Source: Corynebacterium hylobatis (GTDB lineage: Bacteria > Actinomycetota > Actinomycetes > Mycobacteriales > Mycobacteriaceae). From it: a stretch of 64,000 nucleotides of DNA. The position numbers and the translations under genes are program-made. Under the pieces are notes generated by a model that saw only the letters and a program-made list of their open reading frames with translations, had not been told where the DNA came from and did no database searches. The DNA lies in NCBI RefSeq assembly GCF_003955685.1, contig NZ_RXHJ01000008.1:62001-126000 (forward strand), read 5' to 3'. Below, one piece after another: positions 8,810-17,425 of this stretch (its first letter is position 1; every line of letters begins with the position of its first letter).

Positions 8810-10906
8810 TCAGGGCTTGCGGGGGAACTCATCCCCGTAGTAGTCAGGGCGCGTGGAACCACCCTCGGCCATGCGGGCGAGCATCTCGTTGTAGACCTCG
8901 TACTCGTCGCTCTCCCCTGCCTCGACCTTCTTGTCGTACTCCACCTCGGTGGCGCGGTCATCCCGGCGCCAGCCCAGGAACAGCAGGATGAACACCAGAC
9001 CCAGCGGGAAGGAACCCGAGGCCCAGCCGATGCCGCCACCGACCTTCTGATCCTCCAGCAGATTCAGCTCCCAGGGCAGACCCAGGCTGGTGTAGAAGTC
9101 CTCGCCCATCACCGTGGTCAGCTGCATGAGGTAGATGCCGGCGAAGAGGTGGAAGGGCATGGAACCGACCAGCCACGCCAGGCGGATCGCCGTGGGACGC
9201 TGCACCGGCAACGGGTCCGGGCCAACCAGCTCCCAGAAATACAGGTAACCGGAGAGCAGGAAGACCCAGTTCATGGACAGGTGCCCGGCGTGCTCGGAGA
9301 TCATCAGCTCGTAGAAGGGGATGAAGATGTAGAGCACGTAGAAGAAGAACAGAAACTGGGCGGTGTTCACCGCCGGATGGCTAATGATCTTCAGCAGCGG
9401 CGCCTTCGTGATCGCCACGACCCAGTCATGCGCCGAGGGCTGCCCCGGCGCGCCCGGCTCGTAGGCCGCCATGATCAGGGAGAGTGGCCCGCCGAGCACG
9501 AGGAAGAGCGGCACCACCATCGACAGGATCATGTGCACGATCATGTGCATCGAGTAGGTGGCCGGCATGTTCATGCCCAGGCCTGAGCTGGTGGTGACGA
9601 ACAAGGAGACCGTGCCGGTCAGCCACATCGCCGTGCGCAGCCACGGCCAGGTCCCACCCCTGCGGTGGACGCGCCACACGCCGTAGAGGTAGCCGGCGGT
9701 CATGAGGATGGCGATGGTGCCGAACATGACGTCAAACCGCCACATGGTGAACACGTTGGTCAGCGTCGGCTTCTCCACCAGGTCATAGCCCATCTGGATG
9801 GCCATCTGCGAGAGGTTCGGGTCCCGCGGCGGGGGCGGCGGGGTGCGGCCCATGGTGATGGCCACGCCCGTCACGGCGGCCATGACGACGGCCTCACCGA
9901 CCGCGAAACGCAGGAAGAGCCGCGGCCGGGTGTTGATCTGCGGGATGGTGATGCTGCGGTGGATCCAGCCGAGGAATCCCAGCACCAGCAGGCCCACGGT
10001 CTTGGTCACCAGGATGTAGCCGTAGGTGGTGGTGAACCAGTCGGACCACTCCACGCGGACCGCGGCGTTGACCAGGCCGGAGATGATCATCACCAGGATG
10101 GCGAACAGCGCGATCCGTGAATAACGGCGCAGCCCCAGCTCCATGTCCGGGCCCAGGCGGCGGCCGTGCGCGATCAGCGCCATGAGGCCACCGACCCAGA
10201 AGACCATGCCCAGCAGGTGCCACAGGTAGGAGTTGGTGCCGTAGTCGTGCGCGCCGCCTGCCGCGGCGTGACCCTCCATGCCCAGCGGCACGACCGTGAG
10301 AACAGCGCCGACCAGCAGCAGCGGCTGCGCGATCCACTTCCGGAAGATCAACCCCGCGATGCCGACGACCGCGGCGAAGGCGGCCACCACGGCCCAGGCC
10401 TGCGCCGTGGCGACCTGGCCGATGGCCACCGCCCACATGTCCGGGGCGAGGGTGTCCCGGAAGGGCGTGCCCGAGACATCGGAGAGCACCAGCGGGATCA
10501 TCAGCAGCGCGACGAGCGCGAAGCTCAGCGCCGAGAACGCACCGGTCCGCGCGGCGATGTCCCCGTCGACGGTGAGCGGGGCCTCCACCAGGCGCGAGTT
10601 GTCATTGTCCGGCACCTTCGGCGAGATGTAGAAGGCCGAGAACATGAAGGAACCCACCGACAGTGCGGCGAGCATCCAACCCACCGCCCGGAAGAAGGGC
10701 AGGCCCCAGGTGGTCACCGGCCCCGGGTCCGGGATGCCCAGCGCGATGAGTGAATCCGTGAGCAGCCCGAAGGAGATCGTCGCGCCCACGAGCCCCGCGA
10801 CGCCGAGGAAGAGCAGGTAGAGCGGCCAGGTAGGCCGCACCCTGCTCGTCCTGCTTATCGACGCCCTCTTCGTCCCGGCCTGCTCTTCTACCTGCGGTGC
10901 TGACAT
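8810..10906 (-). CDS. CopD-CtaG fusion membrane protein
   Basis: A 698-residue polytopic membrane protein with two parts. The N-terminal half (about 30-380) is CopD-like with histidines in membrane helices (HLLGMVFWVGGLMALI); the C-terminal half (about 390-660) is CtaG-like with MHMIVHMILSM and HLFAGIYLMQL. CopD is tied to copper uptake and CtaG (caa3_CtaG) to CuA/CuB assembly of cytochrome oxidase, so the fusion probably brings copper to the oxidase. Such bifunctional proteins are known in actinobacteria. Confidence 0.88.
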   Translation of the reverse strand: MSAPQVEEQAGTKRASISRTSRVRPTWPLYLLFLGVAGLVGATISFGLLTDSLIALGIPDPGPVTTWGLPFFRAVGWMLAALSVGSFMFSAFYISPKVPDNDNSRLVEAPLTVDGDIAARTGAFSALSFALVALLMIPLVLSDVSGTPFRDTLAPDMWAVAIGQVATAQAWAVVAAFAAVVGIAGLIFRKWIAQPLLLVGAVLTVVPLGMEGHAAAGGAHDYGTNSYLWHLLGMVFWVGGLMALIAHGRRLGPDMELGLRRYSRIALFAILVMIISGLVNAAVRVEWSDWFTTTYGYILVTKTVGLLVLGFLGWIHRSITIPQINTRPRLFLRFAVGEAVVMAAVTGVAITMGRTPPPPPRDPNLSQMAIQMGYDLVEKPTLTNVFTMWRFDVMFGTIAILMTAGYLYGVWRVHRRGGTWPWLRTAMWLTGTVSLFVTTSSGLGMNMPATYSMHMIVHMILSMVVPLFLVLGGPLSLIMAAYEPGAPGQPSAHDWVVAITKAPLLKIISHPAVNTAQFLFFFYVLYIFIPFYELMISEHAGHLSMNWVFLLSGYLYFWELVGPDPLPVQRPTAIRLAWLVGSMPFHLFAGIYLMQLTTVMGEDFYTSLGLPWELNLLEDQKVGGGIGWASGSFPLGLVFILLFLGWRRDDRATEVEYDKKVEAGESDEYEVYNEMLARMAEGGSTRPDYYGDEFPRKP

Positions 10907-10939
10907 GGCACCTACCCTAATGCCCGGCCGGTTTCCGAC

Positions 10940-12247
10940 CTAGCCGGTGGCGGGAGCCACCGTCCTCACCTCATCCTCGAGGAATTTCTTCCGCGTCATG
11001 AGGTAGGCACCACCGAGCATCAGCACTCCGGAAGCGGCGTAGAGGATCATCGCGGCCTCCCAGCCGCCGGTGGCGGAGAACAACCAGCCACCGGCCAGCG
11101 GGCCGAGGGTACCGACGAGATAACCCACACCCATGGCGAAACCGGAGATCACGGCGGAACCGGCTTCGGTCCGGGTGCGGCGGTTGAACATCGCGATGGC
11201 GAAGGGGAAGGCACCGCCGCCGAGACCCATGATGGTCACCCACAGGGCCGGGATCCCCGGCGCCAGCAGCAGGCCGGTGAAGCCGATCGCGTGCACGACA
11301 CTGAGTGCCGCCGCCAGGGGGAAGGGCTGCTCCATCTTTGCCGCGATGAGCGGCACGATCAGCGCCATCGGCAGCGTCATGAAGGTGTAGATGCTGAACA
11401 CACCGGCGGCCGCGCCCAGATCCAGTCCCCGGTCACCGAGGATGGTCGGCATCCACGCCAGCACCGCGTAGGTGTTGAACGATGCGGTGGCGTAGAACAG
11501 GGCCGTACCCACCGCCGTCGGGCTGCGCAGCAGGGAGCCGATCCCGAACGAAACGCCCGCCGACTCCTGTGCCCCGGCGGTCTCGCCCTGGGCCGTAGCG
11601 GGTGCGGAGTCCTTCCGGAACAGCTGGATGGCCCACGGGATGATCGCCAGGAAGGAGATCAGCGCCCAGGACGCCAGCGACCAGCGCCAGCCGGCGGCAT
11701 TCGAGATCGGCACCGCCGTGAAGGCGGGCAGGGTGGCGCCGGCCTGCATCAGCAGTGCGAAGGTGGTCAGCATGATCGCCTGCCGGTCGGGGAAGTACTT
11801 CTTCACCAGCGGTGCGCCCGCCACGTTGCCGAAGCCCATGCCCAGCAGCGAGACCGCCGACAGGACGATGAACAGGGTGGCATCGGTGGCCATCGCGCGG
11901 GCCACGGCACCGATGGTGGCCAACGTCATGCCGACGACCGCGACCAGCTCGGTCGAGGTCCGCCGCGCCAGCATCGGCGCCAGCAGGCCACCCGCACCGA
12001 ACATGAGCGTGGGCAGCATGCCGATGATGCTGGCACCGGTGACCCCGATGCCGAGCCCCTCCCGGACCACCGGGAGAAGCGGGGAGAGGCCCGTGACGGC
12101 ATAACGCAGGGAGATACCCAGCAGAATGATGCCGGCGATCAGCAGAATCCGGCCGCGCCACAGGCTCTGGCGCGGGGCTTCCGGGTCGGCGTCCGGGTCA
12201 GGTCCGGCCCCGCCGAGGGGCGCCGAACCCGTGGCAGGCTCCGTCAT
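10940..12247 (-). CDS. MFS transporter, CynX/NimT-like
   Basis: The 435-residue protein has about twelve membrane helices. The region around ISLRYAVTGLSPLLPVVREGLG and the overall spacing match the cyanate/nitroimidazole (CynX/NimT) subgroup of the major facilitator superfamily. It begins two bases after the stop of the SDR gene, so both share a transcript. Substrate cannot be read from the sequence. Confidence 0.8.
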   Translation of the reverse strand: MTEPATGSAPLGGAGPDPDADPEAPRQSLWRGRILLIAGIILLGISLRYAVTGLSPLLPVVREGLGIGVTGASIIGMLPTLMFGAGGLLAPMLARRTSTELVAVVGMTLATIGAVARAMATDATLFIVLSAVSLLGMGFGNVAGAPLVKKYFPDRQAIMLTTFALLMQAGATLPAFTAVPISNAAGWRWSLASWALISFLAIIPWAIQLFRKDSAPATAQGETAGAQESAGVSFGIGSLLRSPTAVGTALFYATASFNTYAVLAWMPTILGDRGLDLGAAAGVFSIYTFMTLPMALIVPLIAAKMEQPFPLAAALSVVHAIGFTGLLLAPGIPALWVTIMGLGGGAFPFAIAMFNRRTRTEAGSAVISGFAMGVGYLVGTLGPLAGGWLFSATGGWEAAMILYAASGVLMLGGAYLMTRKKFLEDEVRTVAPATG

Positions 12248-12249
12248 GG

Positions 12250-13011
12250 CTACACCGCCGCCTTCGAATCACCGTCGATGTTGAGCATCTGACCGGAGAT
12301 GGAGCGCGCGTGCGGGCCGGCGAGGAACAGCACCAGCTCGGCGATGTCCGCTGCGTCGACGAACTGCTGGACCGCCTGGTTGGCCAGGGCACTCTCCCGC
12401 TCCTCCTCCAGGGTGCGGCCGGAGATGTCGGCGCGGCCCTGCAGGACGTTCTCCATGCGCGGGCCGGCCACGGCACCCGGGTGGATGGTGTTGGAGGTGA
12501 TGCCGAACTCCCCCAACTCCCGGGCCAGGGTCTTGGCGAAACCAACCAGGGCGAATTTCGTGGTGGAGTAACCGATGCGGTTCGGGTAGCCGAAACGCCC
12601 CGCCAGCGAGGACATGGTGATGATGGAGGGGGCGTCGGATTCCTTCAGCAGCGGCACCGCCCGCTTGGTGACGTTGAACGTACCCCGCAGGTTCACGTTG
12701 ATCACCGCGTCGAAATCATCCTCGCCGTATTCGGTGATCGGCTTGGTCGGCCCGGCGATACCGGCGTTGTTGACCAGCACATCCAGACCCCCGAGGTGGC
12801 TGCGCACGTCCTCGAGGATCTGGTCCGCCGCCGCTGGGTCGGCGATGTCGCCCACCGTGCCGGTGACGTTCTCCAGCTCGCTGGTCACCTTCTCTACGGC
12901 CTCGGCATTGATGTCGGCGACATGTACCTTGGCCCCCTCACGGACGAAGGCCCGGGCGATCTCCAGGCCGATGCCGCCAGCTCCGGCGGTGATGAGAACT
13001 CGCTGTGCCAT
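12250..13011 (-). CDS. SDR family oxidoreductase
   Basis: About 253 residues from the ATG at 13011 (AAGGAG upstream). Classical short-chain dehydrogenase: cofactor motif TAGAGGIG (about 7-14), NNAG, catalytic Ser in TMSSLAG and YSTTK with the Tyr-Lys pair. A conserved Asp after the second strand (VADIN) predicts NAD(H) preference. Substrate unknown; the adjacent MFS carrier may import or export it. Confidence 0.85.
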   Translation of the reverse strand: MAQRVLITAGAGGIGLEIARAFVREGAKVHVADINAEAVEKVTSELENVTGTVGDIADPAAADQILEDVRSHLGGLDVLVNNAGIAGPTKPITEYGEDDFDAVINVNLRGTFNVTKRAVPLLKESDAPSIITMSSLAGRFGYPNRIGYSTTKFALVGFAKTLARELGEFGITSNTIHPGAVAGPRMENVLQGRADISGRTLEEERESALANQAVQQFVDAADIAELVLFLAGPHARSISGQMLNIDGDSKAAV

Positions 13012-13228
13012 GGTGGTGCTCCTTATTCGTCGCCCCGGACAATCCACCGGGGTCTGGTTGACTGATCGATCGCAACTAAGCGTGGTCCTGACACATCCGG
13101 CATCCAGGTGACGCCGGACACAACCCCGATGCTACATACCGCCCCCGGTTCATGGATTTTCACTGATAAGGGCCATTCAGCGAACTTTTCCGCTTCTGTC
13201 ACGCGGTGCGCTACTATTTAGCGCGCAT

Positions 13229-13302
13229 GCCTCCGTAGCTCAGTGGATTAGAGCAGTCGGCTTCTACCCGATTGGTCGCGGGTTCGAATCCTGCCGGGGG
13301 CG
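13229..13302 (+). tRNA. tRNA-Arg (TCT)
   Basis: Cloverleaf seen directly: acceptor GCCTCCG pairs with CGGGGGC, anticodon stem GTCGG/CCGAT encloses loop CTTCTAC with anticodon TCT, and the T loop is TTCGAAT. CCA is not encoded. Confidence 0.93.
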
Positions 13303-13308
13303 CGATGT

Positions 13309-13354
13309 GACGCCTCCCCGCCGCCCTTATCCAGGCGGCGGGGAGGCGTCTTTT
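13309..13354 (+). terminator. Terminator after tRNA-Arg
   Basis: A perfect 17-bp stem (13309-13325 with 13334-13350), 8-nt loop, followed by TTTT. Confidence 0.9.
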
Positions 13355-13465
13355 GAGCCGGGGGCAAGAAAAGTGGTGAACTTCGCCAATTCCAAGCGGC
13401 GATCCTCTGCGGAGGTCACCGGAAATCCCCGGTCACCCGATAGAAACTCCTCACCCGACAAAAGG

Positions 13466-13503
13466 AGAAGGACACCCGCGGGAGTCGGTGCGGGTGTCCT
13501 TCT
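13466..13503 (-). terminator. Terminator of the 2-HCT operon
   Basis: A 14-bp perfect stem (13466-13479 with 13490-13503) just past the stop of the 2-hydroxycarboxylate transporter; the minus strand continues with CTCCTTTTG. Confidence 0.8.
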
Positions 13504-13518
13504 CAGCTTGAGGGGCTT

Positions 13519-14970
13519 CTACAGGAAGCCGGCCAGGACGGAGGTGACGAAGAGGACGAGGACGCCTCCGACACGGTTGGTCAGCGCCGCGAAGGCCATG
13601 AGGTGGAGGCGGTTGGCCGCGGTGAGCACGGCGACGTCACCACTGCCACCGGTGTCGGCCATGACCAGGCCCGGGGTGATGGAGGACTCGATGAAGTTCA
13701 TCTTCACCAGCCAACCGACGATGCCGGAAGAGACGGTGGCGATGATGACGGTGATGACGATCAGGGGTATGAAGGTCGGGTTGGCCAGGGAGTCCAGGAC
13801 CTCACCGATGTCGATGTAGGTGATGGACACGCCGACCAGCAGGGCCGGGACCAGGTAGGACTGGATGTAGTCACCCCAGGAGGAGGCGGCCTCGGTCAGG
13901 TCCTTCGGGAAGAGGTTGGACAGGTTGAGCGCCAATGCGAGGAGGATGACCCAGGCGTAGGCGTGGAGGCCGGGGAACATCTCGCCGAGGACGGTGCCGG
14001 CGACGTAGAGGACAGCGGTGATGGCCAGGCCCTTGCCGAGTGCGACGAGGTTGCCGGATTCCTTCTTCTTGGGCATCGACAGGTCGCGGCCCTGCTTCTT
14101 CACACGCAGCAGGTCGCCGTAGCCGTTGAAACCGGGGAAGGGCTGCTTCTTCAGCTTGCCCATTGCGTTGTAGGCGCCGGCGATGAGGATGCAGACGATG
14201 TTGGCCAGGACCACGGCGGACATGAGGTCACCCATGAAGTCGCCGGACTCGCCGCCGAGGCGGGTGGCGTACATCTCGGACATCGGGACCGCGCCGACGC
14301 CCAGGCCACCGGCCATGATCGGGGCGGCGATGAACAGCACGGCCTCGAGACCGCCGAAGCCGGTGACGGTACCGAGGAGGAACAGGCCGCCGAAGGTGGC
14401 GGTCAGGGCGCCGATGAGCGGGACGACGAAGCGGGGGCCGGCCTGGATGAGCAGGTCACGGGGCATGCCGATGACACTGCCGACGATGACGGCGATGACG
14501 AAGAAGTCCAGGAAACCCTGCGCCGTCATGAAGTTGGTGACGACGTCGATGCCGTTCTGGGGGAAGACCGCGAAGTGGATGAGAATCGCCGGCATGAAGG
14601 TGCACAGCATCGTGGGCAGTCCGACCTCGCGGACATACGGGACGAGGTTGCCGATCCAGATGAGCAGGCCGCCGATGATGATGGTGATGGCGAAGCCGCC
14701 GAGCATGTTGTCAGGGACCACGCCCATGTTCATGGCTGCGATGACGATCGCGAAGAGGATGCCGAACCACAGGGGCGGGAAGCCTGCGATGCGGCGCCAC
14801 GGGGGTTCCTTGCTCACGGTGGTGCTGCCGACGGAGCCTTCCGGTGGGGTGAAGGTCTCGACGAGAACCTTGCGGGTCGGGTTGTCCCGATCGCCGATGC
14901 GGGGGAATTTGACGTCCTCGGGCCTGACGGGTGCTGGTTCGGTCATGGTGCGGGGGGTGTTCTCGGACAT
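13519..14970 (-). CDS. 2-hydroxycarboxylate transporter family permease
   Basis: The 483-residue membrane protein has a soluble N-terminus of about 55 residues, then eleven or so helices. The signature GGLGVGAVPMSEMYATRLGG is the family's conserved loop (CitS, MleP, MaeN). Members take up citrate, malate, lactate or related 2-hydroxy acids, often with sodium. It is the last gene of an operon with an HMG-CoA-lyase-like enzyme and a CoA transferase, so its substrate is probably a hydroxy-dicarboxylate that these enzymes degrade. Confidence 0.88.
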   Translation of the reverse strand: MSENTPRTMTEPAPVRPEDVKFPRIGDRDNPTRKVLVETFTPPEGSVGSTTVSKEPPWRRIAGFPPLWFGILFAIVIAAMNMGVVPDNMLGGFAITIIIGGLLIWIGNLVPYVREVGLPTMLCTFMPAILIHFAVFPQNGIDVVTNFMTAQGFLDFFVIAVIVGSVIGMPRDLLIQAGPRFVVPLIGALTATFGGLFLLGTVTGFGGLEAVLFIAAPIMAGGLGVGAVPMSEMYATRLGGESGDFMGDLMSAVVLANIVCILIAGAYNAMGKLKKQPFPGFNGYGDLLRVKKQGRDLSMPKKKESGNLVALGKGLAITAVLYVAGTVLGEMFPGLHAYAWVILLALALNLSNLFPKDLTEAASSWGDYIQSYLVPALLVGVSITYIDIGEVLDSLANPTFIPLIVITVIIATVSSGIVGWLVKMNFIESSITPGLVMADTGGSGDVAVLTAANRLHLMAFAALTNRVGGVLVLFVTSVLAGFL

Positions 14971-14984
14971 GGGAGGGTCTCCTG

Positions 14985-15854
14985 TCAGGCGAGTGCGGGG
15001 GCGGCAGCCACGAAGTCGGCTGCGTCTGCTGAGAGCTGGGTCAGTGCCGCAACATCAATGCCGGTGTCGACGCCGAGTGCATGCAGATGTTCAACGAGTT
15101 CGAGGGTGCTGAGATTTCCGGCCGCCCCAGGGGCGAAGGGGCAGCCGCCGAATCCACCGAGGGCGGAGTCGAAACGGGTAATGCCGAGTTCGAGAGCCGC
15201 GGTGACGGTCTCAAGTGCCCGGCCGTGGGCGTTGTGGAGGTGGAGGGACAGCGTCACCCCGGGGAAGGCCGCCTGGACGGCCTGGATGGAGTCGATGACC
15301 TGGGCGGGTTCGGCGTTACCCAGGGTGTCGGCCAGGCCGATGGTGGTGATGCCGAGTTCGGTGAAGGGGCGGACCACCTCGACGAGCCTGGCGGCTAGGA
15401 TCTCGCCCTCGAAGGGGCAGGTGAAGGCCGTGGAGATGCCGCCGATCACGGGGGTGCCCGCCTTCTGGGCCGCCTGGATGGCAGGGGCCTGGTTGGCCAG
15501 CATCTCGCGGGTGGTGCCGCCGGCGTTGGCGGAGCTGTGGGCGTCGGAGGCGGAGGCGACGACAGAGATCTCGCTGGCGCCGGCAGCCTCGGCCCGGGTG
15601 ACGCCGCGGGCATTGAGTGCCAGGGCGATCCAGCTCACCGCATCCACGGGCCGGGCGGCGAAGAGGTCGTCGGCGTCGGCCATCTGGGGCACGCGCTTCG
15701 GGTTGACGAAGGAGGCTACCTCGATGCGGGGGACGCCGACCTCCTGGAGACGGCGGGCGATCTCGAGCTTGCGTTCGGTGGGGACGATGACGGACTCGTC
15801 CTGGAGACCGTCACGGAGGAAGACGTCGGTGATTTCCACGTACATGCCGGTCAT
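14985..15854 (-). CDS. HMG-CoA lyase-like enzyme
   Basis: The 289-residue TIM-barrel protein is of the HMG-CoA lyase group: RDGLQDES at about 14-21, metal-binding HLHNAHG, and the cysteine loop GGFGGCPFAPGAAGN near 229-243. Such enzymes cleave 3-hydroxy-acyl-CoAs by a retro-aldol step, giving acetyl-CoA and a keto acid. Since a family III CoA transferase and a hydroxy acid carrier are in the same operon, the true substrate may be a citramalyl-CoA-like thioester rather than HMG-CoA. Overlaps the CoA transferase gene by four bases. Confidence 0.85.
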   Translation of the reverse strand: MTGMYVEITDVFLRDGLQDESVIVPTERKLEIARRLQEVGVPRIEVASFVNPKRVPQMADADDLFAARPVDAVSWIALALNARGVTRAEAAGASEISVVASASDAHSSANAGGTTREMLANQAPAIQAAQKAGTPVIGGISTAFTCPFEGEILAARLVEVVRPFTELGITTIGLADTLGNAEPAQVIDSIQAVQAAFPGVTLSLHLHNAHGRALETVTAALELGITRFDSALGGFGGCPFAPGAAGNLSTLELVEHLHALGVDTGIDVAALTQLSADAADFVAAAPALA

Positions 15855-17098
15855 CCCTTCACCAGTGCGTCAGTGGTGGAGTCGGCCAGAGCGCGGGCCG
15901 CGTCCTCGTCCAGACCGGCAACGTCACGCAGGACCTCGAGGGTGTGCTCGCCGAGCTCGGGGCCGAGCCAGCGGGTGGAGCCCTCCGCGCCCGGGATCTT
16001 GGGGACGACGCCGGGGAAGCGGACCGGGCGCGGCTCCGCGTCGGTCTCGACCTGGACGAGGTGCTCCTCGACCATGCCGCGGGCCTGGTAGTGCTCATCC
16101 TCGGCGATGCCGGGGGCGTCGTAGACGGGGCCGGCGGGGACGCCGGCGGCGTCGAGAAGCTTCTGTGCTTCCTTGAGCGGGACTGACCGGGTCCAGGCGG
16201 TGATGAGGTCATTGAGTTCCTCCTCCCGGGCCTGGCGGCCTTCCGCGGTGACCAGGGACTCATCCTCGGCGAGGTCTGGGCGACCGATGACGTTCATGAG
16301 GCGCTTGAACACGCTGGAGGCGTTACCGCCGATGACGATCTCAAGATCGTCGGAGCAGGGGTAGGCGCCCATGGGGACCACGCCGGGGAGTTTTCCGCCG
16401 GAGCGCTGGCGGACCATGCCGTAGGCATCGTATTCCGGCACGAGGGATTCCAGGAGGCTGAATACGCCCTCGTAGAGTCCGACGTCGACGACGCGGGCGT
16501 CGCTGTGGCGGCCGCGGGCGCGCTGCAGCATGAGCATGAGTGCGCCGAGTGCGCCGTAGAGTCCGGCAACGGTGTCGGCCATGCTGGCTGCGGCGCGGGC
16601 GGCCGGACGGTCAGCCTCGCCGGTGACGTAGCGCAGGCCACCGAAGGACTCGGCGGCGCTGCCGAAACCGGCGCGGTTGCGGTAGGGGCCGGTCTGTCCG
16701 TAACCGGAGATGCGGACGAGGACGGCGTCAGAGTTGAGTCCGGCGATGACGTCCGGGCCGATGCCCCACTTCTCGATGGTGCCGGGACGGAAGTTCTCGA
16801 TGATCACATCGGAGGCGGCGATGAGACGCTTGACAGCGTCGATGCCGGCGCCGGTGCGCAGATCAAGGACGACAGAGCGCTTGTTGCGTCCCACGGTGCG
16901 GAAGAGCATGGAGATGTCACCGACGGGGCGTCGCCAGTCACGCAGCTCATCGCCGCCGGGCTTCTCAATTTTGATGACGTCCGCCCCGAAGTCGCCGAAG
17001 ATGCGGGAGGCGAAGGGGGCTGCGATGTAGTTGCCGAGTTCCAGAACCCGGATTCCGTCGAGCGGCATATTACTGGTGTCCTGCTGATTCTGCGTCAT
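15851..17098 (-). CDS. CaiB/BaiF family III CoA transferase
   Basis: The 415-residue enzyme starts PLDGIRVLELGNYIAAPFA, the typical N-terminus of the family. IKIEKPGGDE, NKRSVVLDLR and IENFRPG are the CoA-binding blocks, and the catalytic aspartate is in SMADTVAGLYGALGAL near residue 183. It moves CoA between carboxylic acids, for example from succinyl-CoA. First gene of the operon, read away from the divergent ThDP enzyme. Confidence 0.9.
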   Translation of the reverse strand: MTQNQQDTSNMPLDGIRVLELGNYIAAPFASRIFGDFGADVIKIEKPGGDELRDWRRPVGDISMLFRTVGRNKRSVVLDLRTGAGIDAVKRLIAASDVIIENFRPGTIEKWGIGPDVIAGLNSDAVLVRISGYGQTGPYRNRAGFGSAAESFGGLRYVTGEADRPAARAAASMADTVAGLYGALGALMLMLQRARGRHSDARVVDVGLYEGVFSLLESLVPEYDAYGMVRQRSGGKLPGVVPMGAYPCSDDLEIVIGGNASSVFKRLMNVIGRPDLAEDESLVTAEGRQAREEELNDLITAWTRSVPLKEAQKLLDAAGVPAGPVYDAPGIAEDEHYQARGMVEEHLVQVETDAEPRPVRFPGVVPKIPGAEGSTRWLGPELGEHTLEVLRDVAGLDEDAARALADSTTDALVKG

Positions 17099-17425
17099 GA
17101 CTAGTTCCCATTCAGTGGTAGTTCACGTTCTACTGAGTGAGAGCCTAGGCATGTGATCCATTCTGCGCAAGAGCCAACTTGAGTCATGTCTCACACTTTT
17201 TGCAAATCCCCAGCACAGTCGAGGTGCAGATGTCAGAAAATTTATCCCACTGAATGAGACCTAATCTCCCACCTATTGAGCAAAGGGGAATGACGGTGCT
17301 AACTTGAACGTGTCAGAGGTCACTGGAGATCTCGGTGCCCGAAAAATGGGTACTACACCCTCCGGAGCGCAGCGTCCGGGTCAGACACATATGGACAAGC
17401 CACTCATTCATCACTGGAGGATCTG
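17099..17425. promoter_or_regulatory. Divergent promoter region of the hydroxy acid unit
   Basis: This 327-bp A+T-richer gap separates the CoA transferase operon from the ThDP gene. It contains ATTCAGTGG at 17110-17118 and its exact inverse CCACTGAAT at 17247-17255, and a related copy TACTGAGTGAGA at 17131 resembling CACTGAATGAGA at 17248. These are candidate sites for the nearby IclR regulator. No gene is seen. Confidence 0.4.

Noticed and set aside
13603..16176. 857-codon plus-strand frame opposite the 2-HCT and lyase genes
   Set aside because: Shadow of three well-supported minus-strand genes with family motifs.
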